DNA from: Mesostigma viride | Taxonomy: Eukaryota > Streptophyta > Mesostigmatophyceae > Mesostigmatales > Mesostigmataceae | Length of the DNA stretch: 64,000 bases | Assembly: GCA_009746045.1 (NCBI GenBank) | Contig: RPFO01000082.1 | Coordinates: 1,624,276-1,688,275 of the forward strand | Reading direction: 5' to 3' | In this document: positions 55,601 to 64,000 of the stretch, piece after piece | Layout of the letters: each line of letters opens with the position of its first letter | Numbering within the stretch: position 1 is the first letter of the stretch | Notes under the pieces: generated by a model | The model's database searches: none | Seen by the model: the letters and a program-made list of their open reading frames with translations, nothing else | Told to the model about the DNA's origin: nothing | Position numbers and translations under genes: made by a program

Positions 55601-58600
55601 GCCTGCTTTTGGGAGGTACAAGTGCTTGCTGTCCCAGCAAGCGAGCAAGGCCTGGCTGTAGAGGAGCAGGCTGCCTGCAGTGTCGTGGGCTGAGGGCTTG
55701 AAACCAAGACTGCCCACCTAGTTCTCTTCCCAAAGATCGCGGGTCAAAGCCTTAGGAGCGCATTCACCAGTAGGAACGGCAAACACCTCTGAAGCAGGGC
55801 GTATGTATTGCTGGCAACACTGCAAGCACACAGAAAAATGTGTCCGTTGTGTGCTAACTTTGAACAGGTATTGGGATCCCAGTGAGGCTGGAATGGGCAG
55901 CTGAGCTCAGCTTGAGGATGAGAGGGAGAGCCAACATGGCTGTGGTGGATTGGGTATAGTACCAGTGCCTGCATGCTTGTCATCAATGCCATGCTCGGGC
56001 CCAGCCCCATCTCGAATCAATTGCATGCACCCCAGGGTGCGTGCCCATCTCCTTACATCTAGCAAATTGCTGTCATGGAGCGCCTTGGGTGCTTGCCTCG
56101 CTGCCCGCGCCTCACATGAATTTTTTTGTAGGAGGAATTCAAAGCCGAGGACCCAAGTGTCCGGCGGCATGCTTGGGTCATAAGTGTATTGATAGGCAGG
56201 CATGCCAGTTGTCTCTGCATACCCTTTCTGTTGCCCCGACCCCCTTTCCCCCTTCCCCTGGACAGTTACCTGATACTTAGTAGCATTGCAGGCCAGCGCA
56301 GCCACCACCACCCTGGTCACTCACTCACTGATGTTGTTAGTGCTGCTACGGCATCAAGATCTGCCCCCCACCCCAGACGGGCCCCTCTGCCAGGTCGCCG
56401 CACCATGATCGCATCCCTTTGCACTCCCTCCCTGACCTGACATGAACTGGAGGTTGATTCCCAGGCTTGTTGTTTTCTCAGTCATCTGCTTGCAAGCCTG
56501 TCCATGGCTTGTGCCCTAATGCAGGTGGCATCCTTGCCCCCCCCCCATCCCCCCCACCCACACTTCCCCACGCCCCAACCCCCTGGCTTGCAGGTAATCC
56601 GCACCCTCCTACCCAAGCACTGCGGCTACGAATCCAACACGGAAGGAGACGCGTTTGAGCTCGTATTTCATGACGCCAGCGACGCACTCCTATGGGCCAT
56701 GGAGACGCAGCTCGCCCTGCTGCACCCTGAGAGCATTCTCGGCCCCACCAGGGGGGGGTCCAACCCGCCCCTCCCCTTTCGCTGGCCGGAGCAGCTGCTC
56801 ACCCACCCCCTCGCGGCACTAGTGGTGGACACCTACGGGACCACCATCTACCGCGGCCTGCGCGTGCGCATGGGCATCCACGTGGGCGTTCCCGAGAACA
56901 CCTACCAGCACCCGAACGGGCGCCAGCGGTACCTGGGCGGTGCCGTGGATATCGCAAAAGCCGTCGGCGATGCCCCTGACCAGGGCGGCCAGGTGCTCAT
57001 GTCCATGGACGCGTGGGCGTCTCTGGACACTCCTGCCCCCATGGTGGGTGGCCTTCCAATCGTCGTGTTCAACATGGGGGAGCACGAGGTGGTCAGGGAC
57101 GCGCCCCCCATCCAGCTCATGCAGGTGCTCCCCCAGTCGCTTCTGCGCCGCATCCCTTTCCGGCCGCTGCGCTCGCTCCGCCATCTGTCCCCGTCCTTCT
57201 TCGAGGCGCCCGGAAACCATTTCTTCCTCACGGACGAGTCGCCTGGCAAGCCTGTGGCCATCCTGTTCACGTTCATCGAGGCGGGGCCGAGGCACAAGGC
57301 GATCGCGGGATACTCCGCGTCCGTGCAGCTTCTGTCGCGCTTCACGCGCGAGGTTCTGTACAAGCACCACGGGTACGAGTGCGAGGAGAAGGATGGCAAC
57401 TTTTTGCTGGCGTTCGGTGGACCCCTGGATGCCGCGCTGTTCACGCAGGAGCTACAGGTGGGCGCGATGGACCTGCCGTGGCTGGACAGCCTGCTGGACC
57501 ACCCTGTGGCGACGGAGGTGCTGCGGCCGCCGTGCGCGCCCGCGAATGCCAGCATCCGGGAGGTGAACCTGCGGAGGAACGAGGGCAGCCCACGAGGCAT
57601 CGCCAAGGAGCCCGCGCTGGCTCCCAAGGACAAGTTCCTCTTCCGGTGAGCGGGTGTACATTCGGTACTGGTGAAAGCAAGGGAAGCATACGTCGCTAGT
57701 CGACAGTCTTTGAATATGTTTGAGCTATCTCGATGTTGGCTTGCTTGTCATGGCTATGGTGGATTGCCGCGCGCCCATCCACCATTGTGCTGTGCTACTG
57801 CCGCAATCCATGCAAAAAGGAACCCGTGTCCAGGGGGCAAAGGGGAGCAAGTTGTATGTTGTATGATGACTCTGCCAGCCTCCAGTTTCACTCCATAATC
57901 ATACACAGCTGTGCTGATTATGGAATCGTCTACCAAAGAGCTATACCTGAAATTAGCGCAGTCTTTTCCGTGCCCTTCCATTCCTGTTGGCACCTATCTG
58001 CCCACCTACCCCCACCCCACCCCTACCCTCCACCGTTCAACACTCCTTGGTACCGCACATCTCTCATGAGCAGAGCATGAGCGGGAATATGTGCTTCACG
58101 GCCCTGCAAATATTGGCCTGCCGAGCGTACCTAGCAGGGTGTGCCCGCGCACGGGCCTGCGCATATCAAGGGCCCTATATATGAGTAGCGTCCTGTTTGT
58201 GGGTGTGTTACTTGAAAGCACCGGCCTGCGCATATCAAGGGCCATAGATATGAATAGCGTCCTGTTCGTGGGTGTGTTACTTGAAAGCACCGACCTGCGC
58301 ATATCAAGGGCCATAGATATGAATAGCGTCCTGTTCGTGGGTGCGTTACTTGAAAGCAGGTGACTGCGCAACATGGGTACCAAGGAAGGAACCATGCATG
58401 GGCGGTTGCTTGCTTCGGATCATCCTTTTGTCCCCCCCCCCGCAGCGGCCTGCGCATCAAGTGCGGGTTCTACTGGGGCATCCCCACGATGTGCCTCCCC
58501 CACGCGAGCACCGGGCGCGCCGCCTACTTTGGTCCTCTCATGAACCGCGCGGCACGCATCGCCTCCGCTGCGGCGAGTGGCCAGACGCTCTGCAACGCTG

Positions 58601-60346
58601 AGGCTGTGGAGGCGCTGCAGGATGCGATGGAAGTCCAGGAGCCGGACCTCCTGTTCACAGCACTGGGACCTGCAACCCTCAAGGTATCCCATTCAGAGTA
58701 TCTTATCAGTATCTACCGTTTGTAGTTAATCAGGTCTTAGATAGTTAGTAACCAGCCAGTATGTAAGCGTCGCTCTCGCTTGGTTTTGCCTCCCTGGGTA
58801 GAGGCAGGCCCAGGTCTTGCTCATTGATTCCACCTTAAGGAGAAGCCATGGTGGGAATGCGCACCCGAGGTTGTGGAAGTCAGTAAGTAAGTAACTGTGC
58901 AAGTAACTATAGGTAAGAATGGCAGTGACATGCATAGTAGCTGTCACGGAGTACTATATCATGTCTTATGTAATACTGTTATATAATTGAAACCACACAA
59001 TTCTACATGGTTCCAAGAAAGTAAGGATGATGATCTAATGACATGATGCGTGTGGCACTTTTTCCTTTTCCTTATTCCCGAGTGCTGTTTTAATCGTAGT
59101 GCGTCGCCTGAGGATATTATCCATGTCGGTTAGCCAATTCTTTTGCGTTATGACAGGCCCATGTTCCCACGACAGGCTTCCTGTCTATTGGAAGAACACA
59201 CTTGTTTTCTTTCGTTAGGCGGCCTAGCTGAGGGGAACGAGAGGCAAGAGTTGCAGGATCCCCTGTGCATGTTTGTACGACGCATGGCCCCTGCTTCCAC
59301 GTGCCACCCAACCCCAGCTGCGTGGTTAATTGCACGGCGGACACTTGCGGGGCCCACCATGATCCGCTCTCTGATTCCACCGGGCGGCCCTCCGGCTGTG
59401 CAATCATGCGTTGACCCGCCGCCCTGCCCACGTGCTCGTGTGCGTGGACCCCACCCTCAATCTGCTTTCCCCAACAACACCACAACATACGTGTCCGGCC
59501 CTGACCCCTGGCCCTTACTTCCTCCTTCCGACAACGCAACAGGGCGTGTCCGCCCCCGTCCCCATCTTCCAGGTGTCTTGCTCCGCGATCCGCGCGCGCA
59601 GCTTCCCCCGCCTGCGCGCCCTGCGGACCAGCAAGAACCTCGACGCGGGCGCGGAAGGGGGTAGCCCGGGCTGGTACGCCCCTGGGCAGCATCTGCCGCT
59701 GCCCGAGGAGAACCTGCTGTGGAGTCCTGCGGAGACGAATCGGACGCTGCGGCGGCTGCCCTCGGTGGCCGGTTCCACGCCGCCGGACACCCAGTGGGAC
59801 GCCCGGAGCGAGCGGCGGGGGAGCCGCGCGAGCACGGGTTCCTCGCAGGGTAGAGCTGAGCCTAGTGGCAGCCTGCACTTTGGCTCCCAGCTCACACGTT
59901 GGGAAGCAGACCTGGCCATCCTTTTCCAGGCCGATGGCCAGACAGCCAGCGAGAAGGAGGCGTTCAAGCGAGGCACGGCGCGGCGTTCACGCGACCGCAT
60001 GAGCCTGGACTCACTAATGCTGCGGCTCGACGAAAGGCTCACCGCACTGGGCATGGTGGCTGATAAGGTGCTTCCGCTGCCGTCACGCGCGGCGCGTTCC
60101 CGACTCGGGAAAGTGTCGACCCGCGCGTCTGATGATGAGGTCTATGGCGACAGCCCGCTGGCGGCAGTGGAGGGCACTCCCTACCTGCATGCCATGTCAT
60201 TCCCAGAGGTTGGAGATGGCGGTATCCAAGGGGGTGACGTGTCGCCTGCGGGCAAAGTGGCGCACCCATTTGGTGGCAGCTCCCCACGTGCAGCGGGCAG
60301 CAACGCAGACAAAGCACCGCATTTCGAGGTCATGATCGGGCAATGA
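46634..60346 (+). CDS. Receptor-type class III nucleotidyl cyclase: periplasmic-binding-like ectodomain, EGF-like, one TM helix, two cyclase domains; ten exons
   Basis: Exons: 46634-46933, 47271-47351, 49429-50127, 50635-50852, 52282-53187, 53553-54125, 55437-55508, 56594-57645, 58446-58683, 59543-60346; about 1647 residues. A signal peptide (SFIVFVIALVCCYNAICTA) and Cys-rich start lead to a substrate-binding-protein-like fold (GGQQAARERGLQL, AIVTILYNDM, VARGVPVYIVGG). An EGF-like Cys cluster (about 800-854) precedes one membrane helix (866-890). Catalytic domain 1 has FTD|IEGSTALWE and NTEGDAF (Asp926, Asp969, metal ligands). Domain 2 has FTFIEAG and KDGNF instead, but keeps YFGPLMNRAARIAS (Asn1334, Arg1338), lost in domain 1. 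A low-complexity tail follows GPATLKGVSAPVPIFQV. It should make cAMP or cGMP on the cytosolic side in response to an outside ligand; specificity is unclear. Exon 5 needs one extra base in the G run at 52734-52739. Exons 1-2 are less certain. Confidence 0.8.
47537..48447 (+). repeat. GGGGT/GGGT array in cyclase intron 2
   Basis: About 910 bases of GGGGT with GGGT variants are punctuated by TCACT several times and end in nine 10-base GGGGTCGGGT units (48345-48435). The G-rich strand is the coding strand. Proteins read through it are artefacts. Confidence 0.9.
50337..50583 (+). repeat. CGAC tetranucleotide array in cyclase intron 3
   Basis: About 61 nearly perfect CGAC units, with rare CTGA variants near the right end, lie 52 bases before the acceptor of exon 4. 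Confidence 0.95.
50924..50951 (-). repeat. Short piece of repeat X in cyclase intron 4
   Basis: TGGCCTGCGCTGGTTGTC followed by TCCTTGATA matches one end of repeat X, 70 bases after the exon 4 donor. Confidence 0.5.
51353..51920 (+). repeat. GGGC/GGGT array and G runs in cyclase intron 4
   Basis: GGGC units (51391-51570) give way to GGGT units (51580-51720), mixed GGGGC repeats and long G runs to about 51910. The coding strand is G-rich. Confidence 0.9.
54866..55450 (+). repeat. 93-bp tandem array duplicating the 3' splice site and start of cyclase exon 7
   Basis: Six copies each carry CCTCTGCGCAG|ATGGAGGGATCC and are followed, at the same 93-base spacing, by the real junction CCTCTGCACAG|ATTGAGGGATCC. 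Copy acceptors precede 54879, 54972, 55065, 55158, 55251 and 55344; the real exon starts at 55437. The period is a multiple of three and the array has no stop in the exon frame, so each upstream acceptor would add 31 residues (MEGSTPCSPLF...) per unit. Confidence 0.95.
55468..55551 (+). repeat. 40-bp tandem duplication of cyclase exon 7 end plus donor
   Basis: CCAGTGTGTCCAGATCCATC followed by ACAGG|GTAGG occurs twice with period 40. The first donor (55509) gives the phase needed to join exon 8 (HHR|VIRTLLPKH). The second (55549) would shift the frame. Confidence 0.9.
58145..58355 (+). repeat. 69-bp tandem array in cyclase intron 8
   Basis: Three copies contain GGCCTGCGCATATCAAGGGC (ctg at 58158, 58226 and 58295) and GTTACTTGAAAGCA. 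The first motif resembles the exon 9 start CGGCCTGCGCATCAAGTGCG at 58446, though CAC stands where CAG would be needed. Confidence 0.85.
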
Positions 60347-60452
60347 ATGAAGTGCATGATGGCGCACCTCCAGTGCCCGCCATCGCAAGTGCTTGGGTGT
60401 GCGTGGGATTAAGTGGCATGTGCCGCCGGCCAGTATGCAACCATTCAATTTC

Positions 60453-60476
60453 GTGTGCGTGTGAGTGTGCGTGTGC

Positions 60477-60508
<32 letters not shown>

Positions 60509-60712
60509 GTGCGTGTGCGTGTGCGTGTGCGTGTGCGTGTGCGTGTGCGTGTGCGTGTGCGTGTGCGTGTGCGTGTGCGTGTGCGTGTGCGTGTGCGTGT
60601 GCGTGTGCGTGTGCGTGTGCGTGTGCGTGTGCGTGTGCGTGTGCGTGTGCGTGTGCGTGTGCGTGTGCGTGTGCGTGTGCGTGTGCGTGTGCGTGTGCGT
60701 GTGCGTGTGTGT
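60453..60712 (+). repeat. GTGTGC hexanucleotide array, cyclase 3' flank
   Basis: About 43 GTGTGC units start roughly 107 bases after the stop codon, so they are probably in the 3' UTR or just beyond. Confidence 0.95.
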
Positions 60713-61774
60713 ATAATTTTTTTTTCTGGTTAGTAATTTTTTTGTGAAGCGTTGAATTGATTTGATCGAACGATGCCTGGGCTGATTGTTTGCCCTGGCA
60801 TATTGGTGCTTCCTGGCAGCTTCTGGCCCGATGACAGGTCCGAGAAATGCCAGGTTTACGAATTGTTGAGAATACCGCATTGTTTAAGTTTTGGGGGAGA
60901 TGAGCTTGACATTCAAGCAACTTTAAACCCACTGTATACTGTAAATACTAGTGCTGCATACCGGCTACAAACTGTACAGTGTTTTTATCAAGGTCGGCAT
61001 CATTCATTTTTCTTTCTATTTATTCGTTGCGGTGCTAACTTGGCTTGCCCAGTTATCAGGTTTTACTTTCTTAGCTGTGTGTACATACAGTATTGCTGTT
61101 GTCCTCCTCGTCTGCCATTACAGTATGCAGAGGACAGCGCGGACTAGGATGTCTCCATCTAGTACTAAGGGTTTGGGGCATGCTGCAGATGATCGTATTT
61201 GTCTGTTTGCTTATAACTTTTTTGTAATTATTTTCCTAATGAGATTACCATATTACTTCGTGGCATGCCTCTGCACACATGGCACGCAAGTACTCACTTA
61301 CTTGATCGGCTGGCTGGATACCCTTTATTATGACCCTTCATAGAACTGCGCCTTCAGGCCTGATCAAGCTCGTGCGATATATTGGTCCGGTGGTGGTGTA
61401 CATAAGAGATGGCTGATGACGATCTGCACGGTCTTCTAGCTGGCTGAGGGCGTCGATCACTGGTGCAACTATACTGCCGAGTTAGTTTTTGCTAACATGT
61501 GATTGAATCGAGCAAGGGTTGAATATTTAACAACCCTTGATTTGATGTGCATGTGACTTATTTGACTATTACGTAATAAGTAAGTAAGTAAACGTACTTG
61601 TGTGCATGTCATGCACATGGGCATGCCACAGAGTAATAATAATGCTAATGTCGTTAGAAAAATAATTACACAAAAGTTGCAAATATTGTCTGCATCATGC
61701 CCCAACCAAAGAGTCACTAATTAATAAATTAATTAATTATTTATTTAATAAATCAAGTAATTGATTAATTGGTG
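60713..61774. other. Cyclase 3' flank, no gene recognised
   Basis: A TGTAA motif at 60940-60944 is a candidate polyadenylation signal. An AT-rich stretch of TTAA/ATTA runs occurs at 61718-61770. Open frames here have no recognisable motif. Confidence 0.35.
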
Positions 61775-62020
61775 ACGTTGCCGTCGAGTCGTTGCTCCAA
61801 CTCCTGCGTCAGTGTCCAGGTCTCGGCGCCGTAGGTCAGGATCGTCAGAATGACGACCTTGAAGAGGTCACGCTTGACGATCCGGGGTAGGGCGGGGTTG
61901 CTCCACCAGCGGCGGTGGTCATGGAGTTGCGCCCACGCCATGCCGATCCGTGTCGTCAGGTCGTCCTCGCAGTCGGGAAGCCAACTGCCGAGCAGCTTGA
62001 AGCAGCCTGAAGTAGGGTAG
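61775..62020 (-). pseudogene. Reverse-transcriptase fragment of another LINE family
   Basis: The minus strand reads KLLGSWLPDCEDDLTTRIGM, then AWAQLHDHRRWWSNPALPRI, KRDLFKVVILTILTYGAETW and TLTQELEQRLDGNV. It matches the post-RT region of the main LINE family in order but with many substitutions. It lies next to an AT-rich tail-like stretch. Confidence 0.7.
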
Positions 62021-62604
62021 TTGACCTGAGTCGGTGTCGTCTAAGATCGGGGCGGAGTGTGGGTGGGGGCCCTGCACAACGGTACGAGCCGCGCCAAAAT
62101 CTGCCCTCGTAAGCGGTACCCGAAAAGTGGCGCCAAATGCGATTTTTGGTGTGCGCGTGCACGAAAGTGACCGAATTCCGGGCGACAGGCATGGCGGTCT
62201 GGCAGGCGATGCTGAGCGTCTATAAAGGCACTATCAAGGCTGAAATTTTACGATTATCCTCCTAAGGTGTTATTCGATCCACCACTGTTTTTTTTTCGCC
62301 ATAAAATTTGCGGAATCGAACAGCATGTTGCGTCATTCATAGGTGGGTGCCTGAATGGTCGCAGATTTTCTCTCGACCCCACCTGACCGCAGCAAAAAAA
62401 TTTCCCGATGAAGTGCGCCCTAAGATCGGGGTTTCCATCATAAACGATGCATTTTTTAATTCTAAAGACTTTGACCGAACGACTTTCTTCATTACCGCTG
62501 CAATTTTTTTTTCCTGAGCTACCGCATATTTCCGACCAATTTCAAGGCTGCGTCAGGCTTGGCAGACCCATACTTCGTATATATCTGCGTTTGCCCCGAA
62601 CGTC
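62021..62604. other. Unassigned sequence
   Basis: No gene recognised; contains several T runs. Confidence 0.3.
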
Positions 62605-62820
62605 ATGTTTAATGCAGGCTTTGTGGACTCTAAAGACGCCCACGATGTTGGGGCTTTTATCAGCCTCTGGACATGCACAAACTGCGGTCAGCAGGTGAAT
62701 GCCGGAACGAGTTTCTGCGGCGGGGTGTGCGAAACAGACATCAAGCGCACGGCAGACATGGATACCTCCGAGCGGTATGTTCCCTTATTCAAATCTACGG
62801 GCCAATTCACTCCTTGTTGA
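62605..62820 (+). CDS. Hypothetical small ORF with a Cys-x2-Cys / Cys-x3-Cys pattern
   Basis: The frame MFNAGFVDSKDAHDVGAFIS continues to CTNCGQQVNAGTSFCGGVC and stops at 62820 (71 codons). Four cysteines in CxxC...CxxxC spacing could form a zinc ribbon. The stretch CAGCAG|GTGAAT inside it could equally be a splice donor. Function unknown. Confidence 0.25.
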   Translation: MFNAGFVDSKDAHDVGAFISLWTCTNCGQQVNAGTSFCGGVCETDIKRTADMDTSERYVPLFKSTGQFTPC

Positions 62821-63224
62821 ATCCCTGACCTTGTCACGGATGAATATGTTACCAGTTCCCCATCTCCGGAGTTTCTCTTTTGGTCATCTTCTTATCTTAC
62901 GGGAGGTGCGTCATGAATCGTATAGCGAGCTACGGTTTCATGGCGAGCCTTTTCTTCACATCAGCGACGTACAGGTTACCTTAGAGGCTAGGGATGTCAA
63001 GGAATTCTTCACACGGATATTAGGGAGGGTGCATGACGGATTGCGGGCAAGATATTACGGGCTGGCTGGCAGCCTTGCAGCGCTATTGCCGCCGATGGCA
63101 ATGATTTGCAGGCAGGGCTATGGATCACAAAGCTGTTGCTTTGCTCTAGTTGTACATGCTGCAATTTATTGGCATTGTGCTCACGGCAAGTAATGTTGCA
63201 TGACATGGTTGACCACGAAGATTG
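62821..63224. other. Unassigned sequence
   Basis: An open frame covers part of this (MNMLPVPHLRSFSFGHLLIL...), but no motif or splice context supports it. Confidence 0.25.
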
Positions 63225-63626
63225 ATGGAAAACCTAGAAGCAATTGGTGGCTTTCTTGGATGCTCGATGGCTTCACATGCTTGTGAGTCCATAAAACCCA
63301 CTGTATACGTGCCCACCGTCTCTAAGCTGAAAGCATCTGCCTTCAACAAGCATCTTAAGACATGCATGCACATGAGAACTGTCATGGTTTGTGGAGAGGG
63401 TGGCATATTGCGTGAGAGCGGAGAGAGGACAGTGGCCGGGCTAGGCCAGCTACCTGTGCTGCCACAGGACCGGGCGGCAAACACCGATGCACAAGCTGCC
63501 TTACACACCAGCACCCAAGCTGCCTTCATACCCCTGAATGATGAGCAGAGGGCATCCTGGACGGCCGCATCCATGCAGTTCATGCAGTTCAGGCTGTGCG
63601 TGCTGGCCAAGGGCACGGGTAAATGA
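63225..63626 (+). CDS. Hypothetical ORF, 133 codons
   Basis: The ATG at 63225 starts MENLEAIGGFLGCSMASHAC. A stretch LKASAFNKHLKTCMHMRTVM has His/Cys spacing loosely like a finger. The rest is Ala/Gln/Thr-rich (NTDAQAALHTSTQAAFIPL). It ends at TAA; GG|GTAAAT just before the stop could be a splice donor, making this an internal exon. No family recognised. Confidence 0.3.
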   Translation: MENLEAIGGFLGCSMASHACESIKPTVYVPTVSKLKASAFNKHLKTCMHMRTVMVCGEGGILRESGERTVAGLGQLPVLPQDRAANTDAQAALHTSTQAAFIPLNDEQRASWTAASMQFMQFRLCVLAKGTGK

Positions 63627-64000
63627 GCCAATGGCGGGCTATTATTACGCACGCTGCAACCAGCGCCAATGAAGCAACCCAAGCCTGCCCTCCTGACAGG
63701 TATGTGTGTTTTGTTTTCTCATGTCGTGTGCACAACCAGCAATCCTTTATTTCCCTATGATGCATGTTTGCGGAATTCTGGCAACCTGGCACATGGCCAA
63801 ACTCCTCAATGTCAGGGCTGGGCGGGGTTGTTTGTCAAGCGGATAGACACACGCACATGCTCAACACCTCTTGCTCCAATGCCACTGCCACTCACCCAGA
63901 AACTCAGGCACAACCACGCACGATCGCTAAGCTGCTAGCCAGAATCGCAGTCCTCACCAAAGTGAGGGATGGGGCACCAGCTAGTTTGACAGTCTGGCTG
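63627..64000. other. Unassigned end of window
   Basis: No gene recognised. A donor-like CAG|GTATGTGTG at 63699-63708 follows a short open stretch (MKQPKPALLT), so an exon may lie here. Confidence 0.25.

Noticed and set aside
60343-60932. Cys-Ala, Val-Arg and Ala-His repeat proteins
   Set aside because: Translations of the GTGTGC array after the cyclase stop codon.

Overview
The window looks like nuclear DNA of a eukaryotic, probably green, alga. It has spliced genes with GT-AG introns, GC-rich exons, a fused plant-type NADH glutamate synthase with a transit-peptide-like N-terminus, a plant/fungal-type enoyl-CoA reductase, and a large receptor-like nucleotidyl cyclase. The chlorophyte assignment is inference; no ribosomal RNA or organelle marker is present.

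Layout. Bases 1-16400 are a nest of non-LTR retrotransposons: a nearly full-length autonomous LINE (9843-14660, minus), an older interrupted LINE (371-5609, minus), two full-length elements of about 2 kb that carry only an ORF1 (1520-3533 plus, 7039-9021 minus), and many 5'-truncated tails. Several insertions can be delimited by target-site duplications (TSDs). From 17.7 to 18.3 kb a 250-bp module with a perfect 25-bp inverted repeat occurs twice just upstream of the GOGAT gene (18682-27709, six exons). A second retro-rich patch fills 28.9-32.3 kb. An enoyl-CoA reductase gene (35581-40135, five exons) follows, with a third LINE patch at 40.3-43.3 kb and a long-TIR DNA transposon at 44.45-45.81 kb. 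A ten-exon receptor-type cyclase gene fills 46634-60346. The last 3.6 kb holds a diverged RT fragment and unassigned short ORFs.

The three host genes are unrelated in role: ammonium assimilation (GOGAT), very-long-chain fatty acid elongation (ECR) and signalling (cyclase). They share a feature: introns packed with tandem arrays, several of which copy exon-intron junctions. The clearest is the 93-bp array in cyclase intron 6. It repeats the 3' splice site and first codons of the catalytic exon six extra times, always in frame.

Most unusual observations: (1) that in-frame decoy-acceptor array; (2) palindromic 2- and 4-base insertions peppering the 40.6-43.3 kb LINE copy; (3) a 3'-terminal hairpin block shared by the autonomous LINE and the ORF1-only elements, suggesting RT parasitism; (4) a cyclase whose two catalytic domains keep complementary halves of one active site. 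Splice sites, TSDs and motifs were read by eye; family assignments rest on motif recognition without database searches.
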